From contig JAABSI010000146.1 of NCBI GenBank assembly GCA_011390455.1, forward strand, positions 1 through 5,438: a DNA stretch of 5,438 nucleotides, read 5' to 3'. This DNA comes from Trueperaceae bacterium. Its GTDB lineage: Bacteria > Deinococcota > Deinococci > Deinococcales > Trueperaceae. Below are positions 1-5,380 of this stretch, one piece after another (the first letter of the stretch is position 1; every line of letters begins with the position of its first letter). Under the pieces are notes generated by a model. That model searched no databases. It was given only the letters and a program-made list of their open reading frames with translations, and had not been told where the DNA came from. A program made the position numbers and the translations under genes.

Positions 1-1
1 C

Positions 2-151
2 CAAGCGCTGCGCGACCGCGATGCCGCGCGCGTCGCCGAGGTCCGCCGCGCCCACTTCCGGCGCGTATTGCAGCGCATGAACGCCGTCCTGGCCGGCGAC
101 GACCTGGTCGGCGGGGTTTTGCCCCGAGAGGGGGTGGTCGCCCACCCCTAG
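2..151 (+). CDS. GntR/FadR-type transcriptional regulator, C-terminal end (FCD domain), partial
   Basis: Only the last 49 codons are in the window; the frame is open from position 2 and ends in TAG at 149-151. The translation begins QALRDRDAARVAEV and continues RRAHFRRVLQRM. The pattern 'Ala-Leu-x-x-Arg-Asp-x-x-x-Ala, then His about ten residues on, then a hydrophobic helix' is how the last helices of FCD ligand-binding domains in GntR/FadR repressors end: an 'A(I/L)..rDa..A' helix followed by a helix starting near a metal- or effector-binding His. The tail GDDLVGGVLPREGVVAHP is low-complexity and not diagnostic. The DNA-binding domain lies off the left edge. ehuB begins 61 nt downstream on the same strand, so this is the natural candidate regulator of the uptake cluster and may be cotranscribed with it. 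The family call rests on a short segment, so it is likely but not certain. Confidence 0.6.
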   Translation, partial: QALRDRDAARVAEVRRAHFRRVLQRMNAVLAGDDLVGGVLPREGVVAHP

Positions 152-183
152 ACGACCCATCCGCCCGTCCACCCTTCGTCCGA

Positions 184-200
184 CTCTCGGTCACCGAGAG
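184..200. promoter_or_regulatory. 17-bp perfect palindrome upstream of ehuB (candidate operator or RBS-masking hairpin)
   Basis: The sequence CTCTCGGTCACCGAGAG has two 8-nt arms around a single central C. Its centre reads GT-C-AC, and compact GT...AC cores are common in operators of GntR-family repressors; a gene ending like an FCD-type GntR repressor lies immediately upstream. The right arm runs into the purine-rich stretch GAGAGAGAGGA that holds the ehuB Shine-Dalgarno. Bound protein, or an RNA hairpin here, would therefore interfere with ehuB expression. The palindrome is seen directly; its function is inferred. Confidence 0.5.
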
Positions 201-212
201 AGAGGACTCCAC

Positions 213-1067
213 ATGAAGAACCTTCGTCTGATCGCCCTGTTGACCGCCGCGCTGGCCCTGTTGGCCGCCGGCTTCGCCCAATCCACCCTCGAAGAGGCCC
301 GCGAGCGCGGCTTCATCCGCGTCGGCTTCGCCAACGAGGTCCCGTACGCGTACGCCAACCCCGACGGCACCCTGACCGGTGAGGCCGTCGAGGTCGCGCG
401 CGCCGTGTTCCAGGAGCTGGGCATCCCCGAGATGGACGGCGTGCTGACCGAGTTCGGCAGCCTCATCCCCGGCCTGCAGGCCGGCCGCTTCGACGTCATC
501 ACCGCGGGCATGTACGTCACGCCCACGCGGTGCGAGCAGGTCGCGTTCGCCGATCCGGAGTACCAGATCGGTGAGGGCATCGTCGTCCCCGAGGGCAACC
601 CGATGGGGATCACGAGCTACGAGGACATCGTCGCCAACCCCGAGATCCGCGTCGGCACCGGCGCCGGCTGGCTCGAGTACGACTACATGGTCGCCATGGG
701 CGTCGACGAGAACCAGATCGTGACGTTCCCGGACGCCCCGAGCGGCATGGCCGGCCTCCAGGCCGACCGCATCGACGTCTTCACCGGCACCTCGCTGACC
801 ATGCGCGAGATCTCGGGCCGCACCAACGGCGTCGAGTTCGTCGAGGACTTCGAACAGCCCGTGATCGACGGCGAGACCGTCATCAGCTACGGCGCGGCCG
901 CCTTCCGCATCGCGGACGCCGACTTCCGCGACGCGTACAACGAGGTGCTGAACGACCTCAAGGCCGACGGCCGCCTCGCCACGATCATCGAGCCCTTCGG
1001 CTTCGGCGCGACCGAGCTGCCGGGCGACATGACCTCCGCCGAGTTCTGCGGCGACAGCTACAACTGA
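213..1067 (+). CDS. ehuB: Ectoine/hydroxyectoine ABC transporter substrate-binding protein EhuB
   Basis: A 284-residue family 3 (polar amino acid/ectoine type) solute-binding protein. Residues 1-22 form a Sec signal peptide (MKN-LR, a hydrophobic core, then AGFA before QS) without a lipobox cysteine, so the product is probably released outside the cytoplasmic membrane. The mature protein carries the EhuB hallmark EFGSLIPGLQAGRFDVITAG (80-99), then a YVTPTRCEQVAF stretch (101-112). From memory of the Sinorhizobium meliloti EhuB structure, the aromatic cage around ectoine maps to Tyr45, Phe81 and Tyr101, and the polar contacts to Glu42, Arg106 and Glu155; aromatic or charged character is kept at each. 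Two cysteines (107, 279) could form a disulfide. ATG 213 is supported by AGAGAGGA at 199-206, six nt upstream. It is first in the cluster and is followed by hairpins, as expected for a binding protein made in excess. A closely related amino-acid binder is the alternative. Confidence 0.88.
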   Translation: MKNLRLIALLTAALALLAAGFAQSTLEEARERGFIRVGFANEVPYAYANPDGTLTGEAVEVARAVFQELGIPEMDGVLTEFGSLIPGLQAGRFDVITAGMYVTPTRCEQVAFADPEYQIGEGIVVPEGNPMGITSYEDIVANPEIRVGTGAGWLEYDYMVAMGVDENQIVTFPDAPSGMAGLQADRIDVFTGTSLTMREISGRTNGVEFVEDFEQPVIDGETVISYGAAAFRIADADFRDAYNEVLNDLKADGRLATIIEPFGFGATELPGDMTSAEFCGDSYN

Positions 1068-1080
1068 ACGCTTGATCGAC

Positions 1081-1109
1081 CCCGGGCGGTCCCTCACGGA
1101 CCGCCCGGG
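1081..1109 (+). terminator. Strong GC hairpin 13 nt after ehuB (attenuating terminator or mRNA 3' stabiliser)
   Basis: A perfect 12-bp stem pairs CCCGGGCGGTCC (1081-1092) with GGACCGCCCGGG (1098-1109) around the loop CTCAC. It is followed directly by a small CCCC-TCC-GGGG hairpin (1110-1120). There is no U-tract, so it is not a textbook intrinsic terminator. In GC-rich genomes such stems act as terminators or as 3'-end exonuclease blocks. Its place between a binding-protein gene and the permease genes suggests partial termination or protection of the ehuB message. Confidence 0.6.
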
Positions 1110-1126
1110 CCCCTCCGGGGGAAGCC

Positions 1127-1172
1127 GCGTCGCGAAGCGACGCAACGGGTCGCGCAGCGACCCGCCTTATCT
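1127..1172 (+). terminator. Two tandem near-identical hairpins followed by a U-rich tail (candidate intrinsic terminator/attenuator)
   Basis: Hairpin one is GCGTCGC-GAA-GCGACGC (1127-1143). Hairpin two is GGGTCGC-GCA-GCGACCC (1147-1163), extended by one C-G pair (1146/1164). Both have 3-nt loops and start 20 nt apart. The second is followed by CCTTATCTT (1165-1173), the only T-rich patch nearby, which fits an intrinsic terminator in a GC-rich genome. The arms of the two hairpins share GTCGC/GCGAC and could pair with each other instead, giving alternative folds. Structure is seen directly; terminator or attenuator activity is inferred. Confidence 0.5.
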
Positions 1173-1238
1173 TCGACGCCCGACCCCCTATCCCCACCCT
1201 CCGACCCTCGACCGGACCGGCCGACCGCCGCGTCCACC

Positions 1239-1244
1239 GGGAGG
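1239..1244 (+). promoter_or_regulatory. Shine-Dalgarno GGGAGG fixing the GTG start at 1249
   Basis: GGGAGG sits four nt (CCCC) before GTG 1249. The same GGAGGCCCC context precedes the next gene's ATG at 2467. This decides against the in-frame TTG at 1072, which would force translation through the hairpin block and add 59 residues with no family resemblance. Confidence 0.7.
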
Positions 1245-1248
1245 CCCC

Positions 1249-2457
1249 GTGCCCGACGCTCCTCGCACCCCCGCCCGACCCCGCACCCGAGCCCTCGCCA
1301 CCGACGCCGTCTGGGCCGGTGAAGAGCGCCCGTTCATGGACCGCGCGACCCAGATCCCCGTCGTCCGCTCGGTCGCCTTCGGCTACACCGACCTCGACAC
1401 CTGGCGCGACGTCGCGCTCGGGCACGCCGAGGGCCACATCTACGGCCGCAACACCAACCCCACCGTGGCTGCCTTCGAAGAGAAGGTGCGCGCGCTGGAA
1501 GGCGCCGCCGCCGCCACCGCGTTCGCGACCGGCATGGCCGCGATCTCCGACACCCTCCTGACGCTGCTGCGGCCCGGCGACCGGGTCGTGAGCGTCAAGG
1601 ACACGTACGGCGGCACGAATCGCCTGTTCGATGCCTTCCTCCCCCCCTTGGGCATCGACGTGACGCTCTGCGACACCAGCGACCAGGCCGCCATCGAGGC
1701 CGCGATCGACCAAGGCCTCCAGGTCCTGTACCTGGAGAGCCCGACCAACCCGACGTGCAAGGTGCTCGACCTGGAGCGCCTGACCGCCCGCGCCCACGCC
1801 AAGGGCGCCACCGTCGTGGTCGACAACACCTTCGCCACCCCGATCAACCAGCGCCCGTTGGAACTGGGCGCCGACCTGGTCGTGCACTCGGCCACCAAGT
1901 TCCTGGGCGGCCACGCCGACGCGCTCGGCGGGGTGCTGGTGGGCGACGCCGACCTGGTGGCGCGGGTGTTCCACCGCCGCGAGATCGTGGGGGCCACCCT
2001 CGGCCCGGACGCCGCCTACCTGCTGCTGCGTGGCCTCAAGACGCTGGCGCTGCGCGTCGAGCGGCAGAACGCCACCGCGCTCCGGATCGCGCGCCACCTC
2101 CAAGACCACCCGAAGGTGGCGGCCGTGCACTACCCGGGCCTCCCCGAGCACCCGAACCACGACGTCGCCGCGCGCCAGATGCCCGGCGGCTTCGGCGGGA
2201 TCCTCGCCTTCGAGCTCGCAGGTGGGCTCGACGTGGTGAAGCGCGTGCTGCCCGAGCTGCGCCTCGCGCACCGCGCCGCCAACCTCGGCGCGGTCGAGAC
2301 GACCGTCGCCCCGCCCGCCACCGGCTCCCACGTGGAGCTGACCGCCGACGAGCGCGCCGCCCTGGGGATCCCCGAGGGACTGGTCCGCTACTCCTGCGGC
2401 ATCGAGGACGCCGGCGACCTGATCGCCGACCTCGACGCCGCCCTCGCGCACGCCTGA
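1249..2457 (+). CDS. Cystathionine gamma-synthase family (Cys/Met metabolism) PLP-dependent enzyme
   Basis: With the GTG start it has 402 residues, the usual length for fold-type I Cys/Met metabolism enzymes, which are cytosolic tetramers doing gamma- or beta-elimination and replacement on amino acids. Visible motifs: Y65/R67 in IYGRNTNPT (phosphate contact to the neighbouring subunit), the ATGMAAIS glycine loop (93-100), Tyr120 in DTYGG stacking on PLP, Asp192 in VVVDNTFATP, and the Schiff-base lysine Lys217 in HSATKFLGGH. The substrate-carboxylate arginine is probably Arg380, in VRYSCGIED. The C-terminal stretch before it (VETTVAPPATGSHVE, 349-363) departs from the 'VE(S/T)L..HPA.MTH' of classical methionine-pathway enzymes, suggesting an atypical member. 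The first 15 residues are Pro/Arg-rich and poorly informative. It lies between ehuB and ehuC with ehuC only 9 nt downstream, so it is cotranscribed with the transporter. Exact substrate is unknown: cystathionine synthase, gamma-lyase, or an enzyme acting on an ectoine-derived amino acid are all possible. Confidence 0.85.
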   Translation: MPDAPRTPARPRTRALATDAVWAGEERPFMDRATQIPVVRSVAFGYTDLDTWRDVALGHAEGHIYGRNTNPTVAAFEEKVRALEGAAAATAFATGMAAISDTLLTLLRPGDRVVSVKDTYGGTNRLFDAFLPPLGIDVTLCDTSDQAAIEAAIDQGLQVLYLESPTNPTCKVLDLERLTARAHAKGATVVVDNTFATPINQRPLELGADLVVHSATKFLGGHADALGGVLVGDADLVARVFHRREIVGATLGPDAAYLLLRGLKTLALRVERQNATALRIARHLQDHPKVAAVHYPGLPEHPNHDVAARQMPGGFGGILAFELAGGLDVVKRVLPELRLAHRAANLGAVETTVAPPATGSHVELTADERAALGIPEGLVRYSCGIEDAGDLIADLDAALAHA

Positions 2458-2466
2458 GGAGGCCCC

Positions 2467-3111
2467 ATGGGGTTCGACCTGCTACCCATCCTGCTGCGCG
2501 GCATGTGGCTGACCGTGCAACTGACGCTGGTGTCGGCCGGGTTCGCGCTGATCATCGCGATCCTCGCGGGCGTCGGGCGGCTGGCCCCGTGGCGACCGGT
2601 GCGCTTCCTCGCCGGCGTGTACGTCGAGGTCTTCCGCGGCACCTCGATCCTGGTGCAGATGTTCTGGTTCTTCTTCGCGCTGCCGCTGTTCGGCATCACC
2701 CTCACGCCCTTCACGGCCGGGGTGGCCGCGCTGGCCCTCAACATGGGCGCGTACGGCGCGGAGATCGTGCGCGGCGCGATCGTCTCGGTGCCCAAGGGCC
2801 AGATCGAGGCGTCCATCGCGCTCAACATGTCGCCGGCCCTGCGCATGGTCCGGGTGGTGTTGCCGCAGGCCTTCGTGCTCATGCTGCCCCCGTTCGGCAA
2901 CCTGATCGTCGAGCTGCTGAAGGCGACCGCCCTGGTGTCGCTCATCACGTTGCCGGACATGACCTTCCGCGGCGTCGCGCTGCAGCAGACCACCGGCCGC
3001 ACGCTCGAGATCTTCACCTGGCTGCTGATCCTGTACTTCGCCCTCGCCTACCCGCTCACGCGCTTCGTGCGCTGGGTGGAGAAGCGCGCGAGCGCCTTCC
3101 GGGGGGCTTGA
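2467..3111 (+). CDS. ehuC: Ectoine/hydroxyectoine ABC transporter permease EhuC
   Basis: A 214-residue inner-membrane permease of the His/Glu/ectoine amino-acid family. Hydrophobic segments lie at about 12-36, 46-76, 82-100, 130-160 and 183-199, giving roughly five membrane helices, as usual for the family. The cytoplasmic coupling (EAA) loop is at 110-135, with E114-A-S and the closing V-V-LPQ; the usual loop glycine is Asn120. The sequence EVFRGTSILVQMFW (54-67) is the conserved first part of the amino-acid permease domain. ATG 2467 has the strong GAGGAGG at 2456-2462, which overlaps the TGA stop of the upstream gene and so couples their translation. It pairs with EhuD, 3 nt downstream, to form a heterodimeric channel. 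The family is certain; the ectoine substrate is inferred from EhuB and gene order. Confidence 0.88.
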   Translation: MGFDLLPILLRGMWLTVQLTLVSAGFALIIAILAGVGRLAPWRPVRFLAGVYVEVFRGTSILVQMFWFFFALPLFGITLTPFTAGVAALALNMGAYGAEIVRGAIVSVPKGQIEASIALNMSPALRMVRVVLPQAFVLMLPPFGNLIVELLKATALVSLITLPDMTFRGVALQQTTGRTLEIFTWLLILYFALAYPLTRFVRWVEKRASAFRGA

Positions 3112-3114
3112 GCG

Positions 3115-3789
3115 ATGTTCGGTGACTTCACCTTCGCCTGGGACGGCGCCTTCGCGCTCGAGATCTTCCCGGTCCTGCTGCGCGCCGCCCTCATCACCCT
3201 GCAGGCGACCGTGTACGGCTTCGCGATCGCGCTGGTCGTGGGGCTCGTGTTCGCGCTGCTGCGCCGCGGCCCCAAGATCGTGTCGTGGCCGGCGGGCTTC
3301 CTGGTCGAGTTCCTGCGCAGCACGCCGCTTCTGATCCAGCTCTACTTCCTGTTCTACGTGCTGCCGCAGTACGGCTTCGGGCTCCCCGCGCTCATGACCG
3401 GCGTGATCGGCCTCGGGCTCCACTACGGCGCGTACCTCTCCGAGGTCTACCGCACCGGCATCGAAGGCGTGGACAAGGGGCAGTGGGAGGCGGCGATCGC
3501 GCTCGACTTCACCATGCTCCATACCTGGCGCACCATCGTGCTGCCGCAGGCCATCCCGCCCATGATCCCCGCCTTCGGCAACTACTTCATCGTGATGTTC
3601 AAGGAGACGCCGCTGCTGTCGGCGATCACCGTGGTCGAGCTGATGCAGACCGCCAAGATCATCGGTGCCCGGACCTTCAGCTACGTCGAGCCCTACACGC
3701 TCGTCGGCCTGATCTTCCTGCTGCTCAGTTACCCCGCCGCGCTCGTCGTGAACCGCCTGGAGGCCCGCCTTGCCCGTCCCCACCGCTGA
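3115..3789 (+). CDS. ehuD: Ectoine/hydroxyectoine ABC transporter permease EhuD
   Basis: A 224-residue membrane permease and partner of EhuC. Hydrophobic stretches lie at about 15-50, 57-85, 92-107, 140-160 and 193-213. [20 protein letters not shown] (65-84) is the amino-acid permease signature. The EAA coupling loop is at 121-146 (EAAIALDF...IVLPQA), with Asp131 where the family consensus has glycine. The segment [16 protein letters not shown] (162-177) is typical of EhuD and other polar amino-acid permeases. ATG 3115 follows the EhuC stop by 3 nt and has only a G-run (3101-3106) as ribosome site, so coupling to ehuC is likely. Its last 20 nt overlap the start of ehuA. Confidence 0.88.
   Translation: MFGDFTFAWDGAFALEIFPVLLRAALITLQATVYGFAIALVVGLVFALLRRGPKIVSWPAGFLVEFLRSTPLLIQLYFLFYVLPQYGFGLPALMTGVIGLGLHYGAYLSEVYRTGIEGVDKGQWEAAIALDFTMLHTWRTIVLPQAIPPMIPAFGNYFIVMFKETPLLSAITVVELMQTAKIIGARTFSYVEPYTLVGLIFLLLSYPAALVVNRLEARLARPHR
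3759..3763 (+). promoter_or_regulatory. Shine-Dalgarno GGAGG inside ehuD fixing the TTG start of ehuA
   Basis: GGAGG lies six nt before TTG 3770, within the last codons of ehuD. It is the only good ribosome site near the ATPase start. It supports a TTG start overlapping ehuD rather than the later in-frame GTG at about 3830, which would remove the residues leading into the first beta strand. Confidence 0.65.
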
Positions 3790-4588
3790 CCCCACCGTCC
3801 CGACCACCCCCAACGGTGCCGAGCCGATCGTGCGGTTCGAGAAGGTCACCAAGCGCTTCGGCGACCTGACCGTCCTGGACCAGCTCGACTTCGAGGTCGC
3901 CCAAGGCGAGAAGATCGCCATCATCGGCCCCTCCGGCTCCGGCAAGACCACCATCCTGCGGGTGCTGATGACGCTCGTGAAGCCCGACTCCGGCAAGGTG
4001 ACCGTCGACGGGCAGTACCTGTACCACCGGCGCGTCGGCGACAAGCTGCTGCCGGCGAACGAGAAGCACCTGCGCGAGGTGCGCAAGAACATCGGCATGG
4101 TGTTCCAGCACTTCAACCTGTTCCCCCACATGAAGGTGCTGCGCAACGTCACCGAGGGGCCGATCCACGTGCTCGGGGTCCCCCGCAAGGAGGCCGAGGA
4201 GCAAGCGATCGACCTGCTCGAGAAGGTAGGGCTCGGCGACAAGCACGACGCCTACCCCGGCCAGCTCTCCGGCGGCCAGAAGCAGCGCGTCGCCATCGCG
4301 CGCGCGCTGGCCATGAAGCCCAAGGTGATGCTCTTCGACGAGGTCACCAGCGCGCTCGACCCCGAACTGGTCGGCGAGGTGCTCGCCATCCTCCGGCAGA
4401 TCGCCGCCGAGGGCGAGATGAGCATGCTCATCGTCACCCACGAGATGGGCTTCGCCCGCGACGTCGCCGACCGGGTCGTGTTCTTCGACGCCGGGCGGGT
4501 GGCCGAGGAGGGCCCGCCGAGCAAAATCTTCAGCGCGCCGGAGAACGAGCGGACGCAGGCGTTCCTCAAGGCGGTGCTCGAGCACTGA
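3770..4588 (+). CDS. ehuA: Ectoine/hydroxyectoine ABC transporter ATP-binding protein EhuA
   Basis: A 272-residue cytoplasmic ABC ATPase that energises import through EhuC/EhuD. All nucleotide-binding motifs are intact: Walker [10 protein letters not shown] (53-61), Q-loop Gln113, signature LSGGQ (166-170), Walker B VMLFDE (186-191), D-loop SALD (194-197) and switch His224. An insertion between Walker A and the Q-loop (about 82-106, [20 protein letters not shown] and on) is a mark of EhuA and some polar amino-acid ATPases. The N-terminal 17 residues (Pro/Thr-rich) precede the first strand [12 protein letters not shown] and are probably a loose tail. The TTG start overlaps ehuD by 20 nt and is set by GGAGG at 3759-3763. 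The gene ends 9 bp from the convergent vapC stop, with no terminator hairpin seen between them. Confidence 0.9.
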   Translation: MPVPTADPTVPTTPNGAEPIVRFEKVTKRFGDLTVLDQLDFEVAQGEKIAIIGPSGSGKTTILRVLMTLVKPDSGKVTVDGQYLYHRRVGDKLLPANEKHLREVRKNIGMVFQHFNLFPHMKVLRNVTEGPIHVLGVPRKEAEEQAIDLLEKVGLGDKHDAYPGQLSGGQKQRVAIARALAMKPKVMLFDEVTSALDPELVGEVLAILRQIAAEGEMSMLIVTHEMGFARDVADRVVFFDAGRVAEEGPPSKIFSAPENERTQAFLKAVLEH

Positions 4589-4597
4589 AGGTCGGGT

Positions 4598-5032
4598 TCA
4601 GGGAGCGGTCCGGAACGGGTCGACGAACGTCACCCCTTCGAGGGTGGCGTCGGTCGGCCCGTCCTGCGTGAGCAGGTACGGGACCTGATGCAACCGCGCC
4701 ACGGCCCACATCTGAGCGTCGAAGAACGACATCCGGTGGTCGCGCACGCCGCGCACCGCCTCCAGGACGACGGCCGACGTCACCGGGAGCACGTCGTACG
4801 CCAGCGCGAGGTCGCTCAGGTGGCCGGCCATCTCGTCGGGGGTCCAGGCCGGCTCCAGCTTGCGGAGCGCGACGTTGCCGAGTTCGGTCAGCGCCTGGGC
4901 GGAGAGCGTCCCGGTGCCGAACCGCGCGAGGAACTCGAGCCAGCTTCGGGCGCGCGCCCTGCGCTCCGGGTCGCGGCCGTCGATCGCGTACACGAGCACG
5001 CTCGTGTCGATCAGGTAGTCCGGGGCGGTCAC
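4598..5032 (-). CDS. vapC: VapC-type PIN-domain ribonuclease toxin
   Basis: A 144-residue PIN-domain protein, the usual VapC length, expected to cut RNA with a Mg2+/Mn2+ site. All four acidic residues are in place: Asp9 in YLIDTSVLVYA, Glu50 in ALTELGN, Asp105 in SFFDAQMWA and Asp124 in YLLTQDG. The toxin is therefore probably active. GTG 5032 was chosen because the family begins a few residues before 'YLIDTSVLVY' and because it overlaps the antitoxin stop as GTGA (5032-5029), a coupling arrangement common in toxin-antitoxin operons. An in-frame ATG at 5119 would add 29 Arg-rich residues encoded within the antitoxin gene in another frame, so it is unlikely. Only a weak, distant GAGGA precedes the GTG, which fits expression by coupling and a low toxin-to-antitoxin ratio. 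Confidence 0.85.
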   Translation of the reverse strand: MTAPDYLIDTSVLVYAIDGRDPERRARARSWLEFLARFGTGTLSAQALTELGNVALRKLEPAWTPDEMAGHLSDLALAYDVLPVTSAVVLEAVRGVRDHRMSFFDAQMWAVARLHQVPYLLTQDGPTDATLEGVTFVDPFRTAP

Positions 5033-5301
5033 GAGCGCTCGACGACGTCCTCGAGGTGCTCGTCGTAGAGCGCCGATCGGTCGAACGGTTCGACGAGCTT
5101 CGACCGGGCTACCGCCCACGTGGCGTGCAGACGTTCCAGCGCCTCGGCCCGGCCGGGCCGGGACACCGCGCGCGCAGGCACCGCGAGCGCCGCGTCGAGC
5201 GCCTGGCGCACCAACTCGGCCTCGGACAGACCGGTCTCGGCCGCCCTCCGTTTGAGCGCGCGCTCGTGGCGCTCCTCCAGGTAGAGCTGTTTGCGGACCA
5301 T
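5029..5301 (-). CDS. vapB: Ribbon-helix-helix antitoxin, VapB-like (CopG/Arc type)
   Basis: A 90-residue protein. The N-terminus VRKQLYLEERHERALKRRA (2-20) and GLSEAELVRQALDAAL (24-39) give one beta strand and two helices, the ribbon-helix-helix DNA-binding fold; the strand would insert in the operator major groove as a dimer. The C-terminal half (about 50-90, charged, ending DVVERS) should wrap and inhibit the PIN toxin encoded next. Three ATG codons lie close together at 5310, 5307 and 5301. I chose 5301 because AGGA (5313-5310) sits eight nt ahead of it but is next to or almost touching the earlier two; using 5310 gives 93 residues. It is first in the operon and probably represses its own promoter through the direct repeat over its start. 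Confidence 0.82.
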   Translation of the reverse strand: MVRKQLYLEERHERALKRRAAETGLSEAELVRQALDAALAVPARAVSRPGRAEALERLHATWAVARSKLVEPFDRSALYDEHLEDVVERS

Positions 5302-5302
5302 A

Positions 5303-5319
5303 TACATCATCCTACATCA
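5303..5319. promoter_or_regulatory. Direct repeat TACATCA-N3-TACATCA over the vapB start (candidate autoregulatory operator)
   Basis: Two perfect 7-nt copies of TACATCA (5303-5309 and 5313-5319) are 10 bp apart, one helical turn. On the antitoxin strand they read TGATGTA-GGA-TGATGTA and enclose the AGGA ribosome site. Ribbon-helix-helix antitoxins typically bind short repeats at this spacing near their own promoter. A weak -10-like TACGAT on the minus strand (5334-5329) would start transcripts just upstream of the repeat. The repeat is seen; the role is inferred. Confidence 0.55.
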
Positions 5320-5365
5320 GTCGTCGAAATCGTACGTCGAGGTCGGCGCCTCCGCGAACCTCCCG

Positions 5366-5380
5366 CCGCGCCCTGCGCGG
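5366..5380. repeat. Short inverted repeat CCGCGC-CCT-GCGCGG before the rightmost gene
   Basis: A perfect 6-bp stem with a 3-nt loop lies in the 91-bp divergent spacer, touching the -10-like TAGCCT of the rightward gene. It could be an operator or chance in such GC-rich DNA. Confidence 0.3.

Noticed and set aside
152..183. Sigma-70 promoter for ehuB
   Set aside because: The C-rich spacer shows no convincing -35/-10 pair; transcription may come from further upstream with the regulator gene.
1072..1248. In-frame extension of the PLP enzyme to a TTG at 1072 (461 residues)
   Set aside because: It would cover the whole hairpin block, adds a Pro/Arg-rich stretch foreign to the family, and GTG 1249 has a good GGGAGG.
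985..2451. Long minus-strand open frame (488 codons) opposite the PLP enzyme
   Set aside because: Gly/Val/Arg/His-rich composition with no recognisable domain; a frame shadow of GC-rich codons in a clear gene.
1755..3125. Plus-strand open frame (456 codons) crossing from the PLP enzyme into ehuC
   Set aside because: Arg/Ala/Pro-rich out-of-frame translation of two real genes.
2482..4242. Very long minus-strand open frame (586 codons) opposite ehuC-ehuA
   Set aside because: Glu/Asp/Arg/His/Gln-rich low-complexity translation spanning three well-supported genes on the other strand.
4688..5068. Plus-strand open frame (126 codons) opposite vapC
   Set aside because: His/Arg/Val-rich composition and a fully convincing PIN gene with four catalytic acids on the other strand.
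5033..5119. 29-residue N-terminal extension of the PIN toxin
   Set aside because: Arg-rich and lying within the antitoxin gene in another frame; the GTG at 5032 with GTGA overlap fits the PIN family start.
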